From contig NGBS01001225.1 of NCBI GenBank assembly GCA_002245135.1, positions 1 to 25,095 of the forward strand: a stretch of 25,095 nt of DNA, given 5' to 3'. The notes beneath the pieces are model-generated. The model was given only the letters and a program-made list of their open reading frames with translations. It did not search any database and was not told where the DNA came from. Positions 17,105-24,822 of the stretch are shown here, piece by piece; the first letter of the stretch is position 1, and the number at the start of each line of letters is the position of its first letter. The position numbers and the translations under genes are program-made. Origin of the DNA: Proteromonas lacertae (taxonomy: Eukaryota; Sar; Bigyra; Opalinata; Proteromonadidae).

Positions 17105-18523
17105 TTATACTACCTTTTCAACACCTCTTGGTCCAATAATCAATTGTTTACCAGTAATTATGTAGAACTTATGATGAATTGTGTATGGATTATGATTAGC
17201 ATCAAATCGTTGATTTGAGCAATCCAAAGTAATTTTTAAATCACTTGCTAAGTCTTTACCAGCTCTTAATTTTAATTCAGTTAATCGATCAGTACTGAAA
17301 TTTAGAACATCAAAAAATGAATTGGGAAATGATAATGTATTACATTTATCAAATATTGTATTTTGAATAATATTTCTCATATATTCCCATGTCTGATATT
17401 TTGCAGGATATAAATAATCAGGTGTATAAACGAAATCATTAATTTGCCATCTTATTCTATCTTGATCTTGATCAAAAGGAATAGTATCTCTATTATATGC
17501 ATCATTATAATATGCTCTGTATAATATATATTTAACATAACTTCCTATGCTACTATTAATACTGAAGTTATAGTTAAAAGTATTACTACCTGGAATTGGA
17601 TCTTTAGTGATTTGAACTATATTAAAGTCAGTAAAGTCAATAGGATGATGAGTTGAATAATTAATGGTATTAGCATTACATGTTGGATCTTTATTGTAAC
17701 AAATGTAAAGTCTAGGATTAATAATTTTCATTCCTACATGCTGTTGCCATGAATTAATCCAAACAGAACCATTGCTATGATGAATCCAATTCATTATAGG
17801 AGCAAATGTGAATTGAATATAAATGACTTCACCAAAATAAATATCATTCTTCAAAGCTAATATGGTATTATAGAAATCTGCAAAATGAAATCTACAGTAT
17901 AGTTTTCCATGTAATATATCTTCTGTTGTTCCCATTTCTTCCCAATAATTCCAAACACCTCCATTTGCATTTAAAGTAGAATTAGAATTACATATAGTTG
18001 TTTCAGCTATTTTATTATTTCTAATGCGTAAGCCATCAAATAAATATTCATAATAATGATAATCTTTTATATCATAAGGATACTGGTTAGCAATTTGATG
18101 AGCTAAATCTCGATATTCATTATAACTACTATCTAAATCACATAGAAGTGTTCCAGTTTTATTGTATACTTTGATAGTTCCAAAATTCATTGAATTCCTT
18201 AAATTTATATGATCTAACATTTTACCAGTAGTAGAATCAGTTACAGGTGTAATAGGTAATTTCCATTGTCCTTTACCTGCATCTGCATGATCTCTTTTTT
18301 GACCTGTAGTATAATCTAATTCAAATTCAAAGTAACTTTTAGATAGATTAACACAATTATCACCAGATATTTCAAATGTAATAGCATCACTGTTTGAATT
18401 TAAAGATAAAACAGTCTCATTTCTGCTTTGGTTAGGTGTAACTAAAATATGATTGTAGACAGGTATATAAGCTGGCACAATGCTTTCATGTTTTTGTGAA
18501 TTAGGTACAGCAGTGATTGACAT
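17105..18523 (-). CDS. Major capsid protein, double-jelly-roll type (Block B), 472 aa
   Basis: This paralogue of the Block A capsid protein has nearly the same length. Shared blocks in order are SGDNCVNLSKSY (53-64), a FADFYNTILALKNDIYFGE segment, CNANTINY, FNYNFSINSSIG, RWQINDFVYTPDY, FFDVLNF, AGKDLASDLKITL, and HKFYIITG from about residue 451. In the last 22 residues 12 are identical to Block A (counted by eye). The frame is intact and the start ATG is clear. Two distinct capsid proteins in one window could mean two viruses, or one particle built of two capsid subunits. The fold is inferred from the module and the paralogue. Confidence 0.8.
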   Translation of the reverse strand: MSITAVPNSQKHESIVPAYIPVYNHILVTPNQSRNETVLSLNSNSDAITFEISGDNCVNLSKSYFEFELDYTTGQKRDHADAGKGQWKLPITPVTDSTTGKMLDHINLRNSMNFGTIKVYNKTGTLLCDLDSSYNEYRDLAHQIANQYPYDIKDYHYYEYLFDGLRIRNNKIAETTICNSNSTLNANGGVWNYWEEMGTTEDILHGKLYCRFHFADFYNTILALKNDIYFGEVIYIQFTFAPIMNWIHHSNGSVWINSWQQHVGMKIINPRLYICYNKDPTCNANTINYSTHHPIDFTDFNIVQITKDPIPGSNTFNYNFSINSSIGSYVKYILYRAYYNDAYNRDTIPFDQDQDRIRWQINDFVYTPDYLYPAKYQTWEYMRNIIQNTIFDKCNTLSFPNSFFDVLNFSTDRLTELKLRAGKDLASDLKITLDCSNQRFDANHNPYTIHHKFYIITGKQLIIGPRGVEKVV

Positions 18524-18577
18524 ATTTTATGTTATTTTTTAAAAATCAAAAAATGCTTAAAAATAGCAAGAAATTTA

Positions 18578-19549
18578 TTAATACAAAATAATCTCAAAAT
18601 AAATAGGTAAGTTATTTAAATCAATTGCATAACCATCTTGTTGAGAGACTGATATATTCATTCGTTGATATTCGTGATATTGCATCTTTTTAGTTGTCCA
18701 TTCAATTTGTGGATTAGTGAATGTAGTATAATCTGCATTTATATCAGTTACAGGTATATTTGCTAAAACCATTGAATTCTCACCACTATTAACCCAGTCA
18801 CATCTAATTTGTATGAATGACACCCATAGTAAAGAAGGCTGATTTGGTAACAAATTAGAATAATAATTAAAATCTTTACTGAAATATGCATCACTTAAAT
18901 GATTTGCATGATAAATTGATATACTTTTATTATTTTCATCTAAACCAAATAACTTATATGCTAAGTTAGGGAATTCCATACTAAAATCTGTAAAGTAATA
19001 TTTTCCGAAATGAGTAATATAATTAAATTGTAACTTTAATCTATTTTCTGAAGTTTTTTCAAATTGAAGTACATCTGTTTGATCATCTACTTTATGAAAT
19101 GGAAATCTATTTGCAAAATCTTCATCAGGTAATGGTTCCACTCCATTATCAAATGCATAAAAAGTAAAACTTAAGAGATTTCTAGCAAAATAATCTAATA
19201 ATTCTTTTCCTGTATATTTTCTTTGAGGTATTTTAATATCAATAGTTTTATTATAAGGTCCATTTTGGTTTTCAGGGTATGCCCATTTTATTGGATTTGT
19301 TTCATCTGGATTAATGCAGCTATAATAAGTAAAATTAAAGAGTATATGATCATTTACTTCATCTTGTACTGTATAGAAGTTATTTGGAATAACTGCAGTA
19401 ATTAAACTCATATATTGATATTTTTCAGTTATAGTTGGAGTATTAATACATCTTGTCCATCTATTTGAAAATTTTGAATCATAGTCTGATGTAGTTAAGA
19501 ACAATGATCTTCTATTATTTATAACATTATTACTATCTTTAGGTTGCAT
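18578..19549 (-). CDS. Penton-like minor capsid protein (Block B), 323 aa
   Basis: This first gene of the Block B capsid module ends 54 bp before the capsid gene. It opens NNRRSLFLTTSDYDSKFSN, a polar segment typical of the start of penton-like proteins in these elements (a virion-internal tail before the fold). A long beta-rich body follows, with paired aromatic segments (HFGKYYFTDFSMEFPNLAYKLFGL) and a closing SQQDGYAIDLNNLPIYFEI. The end, the PSLLWVSFIQIRCDWVN segment and the total length match the broken Block A gene at 727-1714. It is intact here. The penton assignment comes from position upstream of the major capsid gene and from size; the jelly-roll was not tested. Confidence 0.7.
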   Translation of the reverse strand: MQPKDSNNVINNRRSLFLTTSDYDSKFSNRWTRCINTPTITEKYQYMSLITAVIPNNFYTVQDEVNDHILFNFTYYSCINPDETNPIKWAYPENQNGPYNKTIDIKIPQRKYTGKELLDYFARNLLSFTFYAFDNGVEPLPDEDFANRFPFHKVDDQTDVLQFEKTSENRLKLQFNYITHFGKYYFTDFSMEFPNLAYKLFGLDENNKSISIYHANHLSDAYFSKDFNYYSNLLPNQPSLLWVSFIQIRCDWVNSGENSMVLANIPVTDINADYTTFTNPQIEWTTKKMQYHEYQRMNISVSQQDGYAIDLNNLPIYFEIILY

Positions 19550-19632
19550 TATGATTTATAATTGTTGAGAAATATTAAAATATAATTTTATTTGAATTAT
19601 TCTTTAATTTATATATCGTTATATATATATAT

Positions 19633-22311
19633 ATGCAACCACAACCACAAGTTAACAATTCAAATGATGAAGAAGATGAACCAACAGATGATGATTATGA
19701 ATATGAAGAAGATGAAGATAATGTACCTATTGATATGAACAGAATAAGACATAGAAGAAGACATAGAAGGAATCAAGTCATACCATTTCAAGATATAAGC
19801 GAAGATGATTTGAATAACTATGTGAATCAAGAAGTGAAAAGATTTAACAAAGCATTGATTATGCAATATAGACTAATTCCTATAGGATGGCCAAATCATG
19901 AATTTAATAGAATATATAATTTATATGATGAACATATGAAAATGTTTAATTGGTGTAAGAATTTATTTGTAACAGGTCCTTTTGCACATGGCAAACCATT
20001 AGAAGCTTATAATCCAAAATTAGCAGGAAATGAAAATTCTGCTAATGCAAGAGAATGTGGAATATTTAAAACTCGTATAGCAGATGGTATTGATAAATTG
20101 TGTATGGCATCTGATTTTATATTACAAAGAAATCCATTTGTTGTTTTACATCCAAAAGAGAGAATAGGTGTTACACAACTAGAAAATAGAAGAATTAAAA
20201 AAACTCATTATGAAATTGATGAAAGACATCCAGAACCAGAAAATGATTTTAACATAATGAATAATGAACATTATAATAGTGCAGCTGAAATAAGAGCGGA
20301 AAATGTTATGCAAAATAGACATGATAATATGGTAAGAGGAGTATTAGTAAATGCAGACAATGGAAGTAATGATAATAACAATAATAACAACAATGGAAAT
20401 AATAACAATGATAATAATGAAAATAATAACAATGCAAATTATGATATAATTAGCTTTTGCGATTCTCTGAAAGATAAGATAAAGTTCTACATAGGTCGTT
20501 TAATGAGAACTAAATTTTGGTATTTAACAAATCAAAAAGAAGAAACAGCTTATTCAATTGCATTAATCATATACAACTGTGTAACTGATTTGTATATATT
20601 AGCTTTATATTACATACCAATATTAAAAGATAAGTTAAGTGGTAATTATCAAAATGATAATGAATATACTTTACCATATCATCCTGATAGAAGAAATTTT
20701 ATGGGATTACCAGATGGTGATAATAGAACAGGATATAGATATAACTATTTAGCAACTATACAAAAAATATTAACAGAAGCGCATGTACCACAAGGTCAAA
20801 TCAATACAAATATATTTGCTAATCCTATAACTTTTAGAATGAATAGAGCTTTAGATACGCAACTTAACCGTCAAATTAAACATAGAAGATCAGTTCCAGC
20901 TTATGTTGGAATGAATGTTGCAGATCATAGAAATTGGAGATATGTTGCACCAGCTAATTATCCTCCTGCTCATCCATCAATTACTGCAGATTTGATTGAT
21001 AGAAATGTCAATGCATTTTATAATGCATCACCTGCAAATAGTGATAGTGAAGATAATGATAATAATCCATCAAGTAGTGATACTGAAGAAGATTCAGACA
21101 CTTATGATCTTGGTGATATGAGTAATCAAATACCACCTCCTCCTTTGCCACCAAGACCTATGCCAGCAAGAACTGATCAACAACAACCACCTCCACCTCC
21201 TCCTGTATCAAATGTATCTAGATCTAATGTAATTAGTTTAGGTAATCAATTTAATCCTCATCATCTTATACCATCTGATAGATTTTCATTTTTAGTATCA
21301 GATGATTTGCTTAATGCTATACCAAATCCAAATAGAGACTTTAATAAATCTCATAGATTTTTAGCTAATAGAGAAAATGGCGCAAAAATAGGTGTAACTA
21401 GGATAATACAAGAGTTTTATACACAATTGTTAACAAATAATGGTAAAATCTATTCAATTGATGCATTTATACATAACCATAATCCACCTTGTACAATTGT
21501 AGATGAAAATTCAAGCAAGAGTTATATGTTCTTTACTGATTGGGTTAGAGAAGAAAACATCAATTTACCTTTATTACCTAGATCTAAATTTAATGCAACT
21601 GAAGTAAATGATATACCTCAAAATTACAGTAGTATCAATATGATGTTCTATGGATATGATTACAATAGAAATATATATTCATATACTGGTTTATTAGAAT
21701 ATTGGTTAAAGAATCATAGAGGAACGGCATTTAATGAAAGACAAGCTAAGCAGGAAATATACATATATAATCCATGTATCAATATTCTATCAGATGATGA
21801 AGAGGAAAATAAAAACATAAAAGTATTAATAGGTATGGATTATGATAAAAATTGGCCTAACGATAAAAAAATCAAATGTAAACAAATCAAAGTAATAGTA
21901 TCTCAAGAAAGTGATAGAGCATGGTATGTAATAAGTGATCCAATGTTTGATTATATGTCATGCGATATACCAGGTGATGGAATTCACAAATTCTATAACT
22001 ATCCATTCTTTGTTAAGATAGGAGATACAGTAGAATTGATAGTACCAGTATCTTTGAAAGATAATATTTATGTATTAAAAGATGCTAGATTAGATGATAA
22101 AGATGAAAATAATTATTTAAAAATTGATGATTATATGAGAAATGCAAATCGAGATAGTATTAATCAAAGAGCTATTGATGATAGAGAAACAGCTAAGCGT
22201 AGAATACATGGTTTAGGTAAAAAGCGTAGAAGAAAGACACAATCATTAGTAAAATTGTATACCAAATTGTTTACACACAATAATAAAAGAAAAAGAATAA
22301 AAATTATATAG
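19633..22311 (+). CDS. Large orphan protein, 892 aa, acidic start, Asn and Pro tracts, basic tail
   Basis: I do not recognise a family. The order is: an acidic N-terminus (about 10-35) followed by a basic patch RHRRRHRRN (39-47); a folded helical part (about 50-235); an Asn/Asp run (about 240-268); a second folded part (about 272-460); an acidic and Pro-rich linker (about 480-530, two polyproline stretches); a third folded part (about 535-840) rich in beta-prone and aromatic residues; and a basic tail with GLGKKRRRKTQS (about 860-871). It is divergent from the penton-like gene, with an (AT)n tract just before its start, and convergent with the protease, overlapping it by 8 bp. Block A shows no counterpart. 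A multi-domain structural protein is the best guess. Confidence 0.7.
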   Translation: MQPQPQVNNSNDEEDEPTDDDYEYEEDEDNVPIDMNRIRHRRRHRRNQVIPFQDISEDDLNNYVNQEVKRFNKALIMQYRLIPIGWPNHEFNRIYNLYDEHMKMFNWCKNLFVTGPFAHGKPLEAYNPKLAGNENSANARECGIFKTRIADGIDKLCMASDFILQRNPFVVLHPKERIGVTQLENRRIKKTHYEIDERHPEPENDFNIMNNEHYNSAAEIRAENVMQNRHDNMVRGVLVNADNGSNDNNNNNNNGNNNNDNNENNNNANYDIISFCDSLKDKIKFYIGRLMRTKFWYLTNQKEETAYSIALIIYNCVTDLYILALYYIPILKDKLSGNYQNDNEYTLPYHPDRRNFMGLPDGDNRTGYRYNYLATIQKILTEAHVPQGQINTNIFANPITFRMNRALDTQLNRQIKHRRSVPAYVGMNVADHRNWRYVAPANYPPAHPSITADLIDRNVNAFYNASPANSDSEDNDNNPSSSDTEEDSDTYDLGDMSNQIPPPPLPPRPMPARTDQQQPPPPPPVSNVSRSNVISLGNQFNPHHLIPSDRFSFLVSDDLLNAIPNPNRDFNKSHRFLANRENGAKIGVTRIIQEFYTQLLTNNGKIYSIDAFIHNHNPPCTIVDENSSKSYMFFTDWVREENINLPLLPRSKFNATEVNDIPQNYSSINMMFYGYDYNRNIYSYTGLLEYWLKNHRGTAFNERQAKQEIYIYNPCINILSDDEEENKNIKVLIGMDYDKNWPNDKKIKCKQIKVIVSQESDRAWYVISDPMFDYMSCDIPGDGIHKFYNYPFFVKIGDTVELIVPVSLKDNIYVLKDARLDDKDENNYLKIDDYMRNANRDSINQRAIDDRETAKRRIHGLGKKRRRKTQSLVKLYTKLFTHNNKRKRIKII

Positions 22312-22864
22312 TTTTAAATTTTGTTTCTAACATTTTTGCTCTTTTTTCTCCTTTTAATGAATTAAAATTTGTTGCTTGCACAAACGATTTATTATTTACT
22401 ATGATATCAACTAAAAACAAAATTGCATGATAACCACATCTTACACTATCAACTCTTTGATTTTTAACTCTATTTATTTTAATCTTATATTCATCATTAG
22501 GATATTTTTTTAATTTTGTTAAATCTTTATAAAACTTTGTTATTTGTTTTGGTTTATCTCCAAAACTATCATAGTACATTATCCTCCTAGTATTATTGTT
22601 AACACATAAACTAACCCAATGACCTATTTTACTTACAGGATCTTTAGTTGTATTAGTACAAAGTATTACACACCAAACATCATCATTTTTATATAGCTGA
22701 CCTATTTTGCTAAGTTCATCCCATAGTATAACACCTTTAAAATATTTTAGTAGTCTAGGAAACATTTTTTTAATGATCTTTTCAATATCAAAATTTGAGA
22801 GTGCATCTTCTTTATGTAAATCACCTGTACCTATATAGTCATTTGTGATATATCTTTTAAACAT
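22304..22864 (-). CDS. Adenain/Ulp1-like cysteine protease (Block B), 186 aa
   Basis: This second maturation protease has His in IGHWVSL (residue 82), Asp in YYDSFG (99), Gln in VKNQRV (136) and Cys in RCGYHAILF (143), the order and spacing of the adenain/Ulp1 catalytic set. ALSNFDIE (21-28) and ATNFNSLKGEK (164-174) are shared with the Block A enzyme. It has a clear ATG and about 20 residues before the shared core. It is transcribed away from the core gene at 22960, and both starts have a copy of the same upstream motif. The frame is intact and the identification is strong. Confidence 0.9.
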   Translation of the reverse strand: MFKRYITNDYIGTGDLHKEDALSNFDIEKIIKKMFPRLLKYFKGVILWDELSKIGQLYKNDDVWCVILCTNTTKDPVSKIGHWVSLCVNNNTRRIMYYDSFGDKPKQITKFYKDLTKLKKYPNDEYKIKINRVKNQRVDSVRCGYHAILFLVDIIVNNKSFVQATNFNSLKGEKRAKMLETKFKTI

Positions 22865-22880
22865 TATATAATTAATAACT

Positions 22881-22897
22881 ATAAGAATTTATTGAAT
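22881..22897 (-). promoter_or_regulatory. Upstream motif for Block B protease
   Basis: On the minus strand this reads attcaataaattcttat, a variant of the 20-base element found before the genes at 22960 and 23777. It lies about 18-25 bases before the protease start. It is proposed as a promoter element because of repeated placement before starts in both orientations. Confidence 0.45.
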
Positions 22898-22901
22898 ATC
22901 A

Positions 22902-22921
22902 ATTCATTTGATAAATTCTTA
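22902..22921 (+). promoter_or_regulatory. Upstream motif for Block B core protein
   Basis: The 20-base sequence attcatttgataaattctta ends 39 bases before the start at 22960 and is followed by a T-run and (AT)n. An identical 20-mer precedes the gene at 23777. Exact conservation in otherwise simple AT-rich spacer suggests a promoter element rather than chance. Confidence 0.55.
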
Positions 22922-22959
22922 ACGTTTTTTAATATATATATATTTATGTTATTTAATTA

Positions 22960-23706
22960 ATGGGTAAGTTTAAAGATTGGTTAAAAAGATCTAAAATTCT
23001 ATCTAGCGCAGCTAGTTTAATACCTTTTGCTGGACCAGCTATTAGTAACAGTATAGAGAATATGGGATATGGTAAGAGAAGACGTAGAGGTAGGGTTGCA
23101 AGACATAGAGTTACTAGAATGTCACAATTTACACCTGATGGTAGATTCTTAGGTGATACTTCATCTATGACTGGTGGTGGAACTGTTAAGTTTAGGACAA
23201 AATCTGGTAAAGTTGTTTCATTTCATACTAGAAAACGGAAGGGAGCTGGTTTAGGTAGTTTGTTTAAGAAAGGATGGAATAAAATAAGAAAAATAGCTAC
23301 AAAAGACAATATTACAAGAGGTATTGAGAAAGCTAAAGAAATAAATAACACTTTAAAAGATAAGAAATATATTAGTGATATATCAGGTAAAGTAGGTACT
23401 GTAGCTAATACTCTTGGTTTAAGTAAAATTGGTGATATAGCAAATAAGATAAGTTCCACTGCTAGTAATTATGGTTATGGAAAACGTAGAAGAAGACATA
23501 GAGGCGGTAAAAGATTTGGACAAAATGGTGGACTTAGATTACCAATGAATGGTGGTAGTAAAATACGTAGTATAGCTATTACTAAACCTCCTAGCAATAG
23601 GCCTATTTTAAATGGATTAGCTAAACCTTGTGGATTTAACCATAGAGGTTTATACAATCCACAAAACAGTTTACAAAGCTTTTTAGCTTACAAGTTAACA
23701 ACATAA
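22960..23706 (+). CDS. Arg-rich core protein with pX-like and pVI-like parts, 248 aa
   Basis: Residues 1-45 (KFKDWLKRSKILSSAASLIP, GPAISN, GYGKRRRRG) match the start of the Block A protein at 6580. Residues about 96-199 match the whole Block A protein at 7068: amphipathic helix (GSLFKKGWNKIRKIATK), KVGTVANTLG, basic cluster KRRRRHRGG (175-183), and RLPMNGG (193-199). So one Block B protein corresponds to two adjacent Block A genes. MTGG (70-73) and MNGG (196-199) fit the (M/L/I)xGG pattern of adenain cleavage sites, suggesting processing into pieces. It is probably a DNA-condensing and membrane-active core precursor. The C-terminus, 200-248, is basic and Pro/Asn-containing. Confidence 0.78.
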   Translation: MGKFKDWLKRSKILSSAASLIPFAGPAISNSIENMGYGKRRRRGRVARHRVTRMSQFTPDGRFLGDTSSMTGGGTVKFRTKSGKVVSFHTRKRKGAGLGSLFKKGWNKIRKIATKDNITRGIEKAKEINNTLKDKKYISDISGKVGTVANTLGLSKIGDIANKISSTASNYGYGKRRRRHRGGKRFGQNGGLRLPMNGGSKIRSIAITKPPSNRPILNGLAKPCGFNHRGLYNPQNSLQSFLAYKLTT

Positions 23707-23726
23707 ACTTTGTTATTGATTTTATT

Positions 23727-23746
23727 ATTCATTTGATAAATTCTTA
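23727..23746 (+). promoter_or_regulatory. Upstream motif for acidic/basic protein gene
   Basis: This exact copy of attcatttgataaattctta, as at 22902, ends 30 bases before the start at 23777 and is followed by a T-run and TATAT. It shares the AATTCTTA core with other sites in both blocks. Confidence 0.55.
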
Positions 23747-23776
23747 TTGTTTTTTTATATATTTAATAATAACATA

Positions 23777-24232
23777 ATGTATAACAATCGTTATAGCAGA
23801 TACACTAGAGATTACTATGAAGATGATAGTGATTCATCTTCTGATGATGATTATTCATATGACACTCCACTAGCTAGAGATATGAGTAAAACCGATAGAC
23901 AGATTGCAGAATTGTTATATAACTTAAATCATAGTAATGATAGAGCTACTTCGTCATCTAATTCTAAATTAAGTGAAGAGACTAGAAAGAAAAGAGCTGA
24001 AAATTTAGCCAAAGCAAGAGAAGCAAGAATGAGCAAATTAAAAAACAAGCAAGATACAAGTAATATATATTTAGAGCAGCAGCAACAACAACAACCACAA
24101 AAATCAATAAGGTTACCAGGTGATAGTGATCCATTTGCACAAACAAAACAAAGTAATGGTAGTGGTTTAAAAATACCACCACCTAATGCACCTATGCCTG
24201 GTGATAATGCTGTGATGCCAGTTTATTTTTAA
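23777..24232 (+). CDS. Acidic/basic disordered protein, 151 aa
   Basis: I start it at 23777 (MYNNRYSRYTRDYY), after the promoter-like motif. Residues 15-28 are a Ser/Asp run. A short helical segment follows (TDRQIAELLYNLNHSN, about 42-57), then a charged helix SEETRKKRAENLAKAREAR (about 67-85), a pattern frequent in viral and chromatin-associated basic helices. A six-Gln run and a Pro-rich tail ending MPVYF complete it. Most of the protein is probably disordered. Position after the core gene parallels the AT-hook gene at 7500 in Block A, though only the acidic start plus basic helix design is shared. No family was recognised. Confidence 0.6.
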   Translation: MYNNRYSRYTRDYYEDDSDSSSDDDYSYDTPLARDMSKTDRQIAELLYNLNHSNDRATSSSNSKLSEETRKKRAENLAKAREARMSKLKNKQDTSNIYLEQQQQQQPQKSIRLPGDSDPFAQTKQSNGSGLKIPPPNAPMPGDNAVMPVYF

Positions 24233-24243
24233 TTAAATTTTAT

Positions 24244-24260
24244 ATTCATTAAATTCTTTA
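24244..24260 (+). promoter_or_regulatory. Degenerate upstream motif for gene at 24295
   Basis: The sequence attcattaaattcttta is the same element as at 22902 with a few bases missing in the middle. It ends 35 bases before the start and is followed by TATAT. Confidence 0.4.
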
Positions 24261-24294
24261 TATATTTCAATATATTTATTTTTGTTATTATATT

Positions 24295-24822
24295 ATGTCA
24301 AAACCAAAAAATAAAAAGAGTTTAAAAGAAGCTTTAACTAAACAGTTATTGAAACGTATTAAAAGAAGAGCTAAAGTAAATCGATTTAACAAAGCTTTGA
24401 AAAAGAAAATAAGTAAATCAGTAGGTGTAAGAGTAAATGAAGAAAGTATTATGAGGAATAGAATGAGAGAAGCAGCTTATAGCAATTTCAATTTGGATCA
24501 AGTAGCTACAGAGAATGATTTGAAAATGTTACCAATTTTGTTAGCAGATAAATCATTAACCAAGGAAAAGAAATTAGCATTACAGAGTTATTATGATGCA
24601 TTAAAAAGTGGACAAATAACAGCTAAAAACAGAGATTCATTTTTTGGTCCAGTTCAATCTGCACTGTTAAAATCATTACCTTATGATAGTTATAAAAGTG
24701 TTAGTGACAATTTAGCTTATATCAAAAATGTTATGCCTGCTTTGCCTGGAGGAGGAGGTAGTTTGAATGGTGATTTAGCAGTAGCTATTGCAAATGAATT
24801 AGCTAAACGGAGGCATCTCTAA
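24295..24822 (+). CDS. Basic helical protein, about 175 aa
   Basis: The N-terminal 45 residues are strongly basic (KNKKSLKEALTKQLLKRIKRRAK), recalling the start of the Block A protein at 8240. A mostly helical region follows (MRNRMREAAYSNFNLDQVATEN, then KEKKLALQSYYDALKSGQ) and a Gly-rich turn (PGGGGS) near the end. The DNA just beyond is also coding-like and Pro-rich, so the gene may be part of a longer locus, probably broken about once, or may be followed by a second gene. No family was recognised. Placement among core genes suggests a nucleoprotein or capsid-lining role. Confidence 0.6.
   Translation: MSKPKNKKSLKEALTKQLLKRIKRRAKVNRFNKALKKKISKSVGVRVNEESIMRNRMREAAYSNFNLDQVATENDLKMLPILLADKSLTKEKKLALQSYYDALKSGQITAKNRDSFFGPVQSALLKSLPYDSYKSVSDNLAYIKNVMPALPGGGGSLNGDLAVAIANELAKRRHL

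Noticed and set aside
23223-23657. Two hydrophobic minus-strand reading frames
   Set aside because: They are complementary shadows of the Lys/Arg-rich core gene at 22960.
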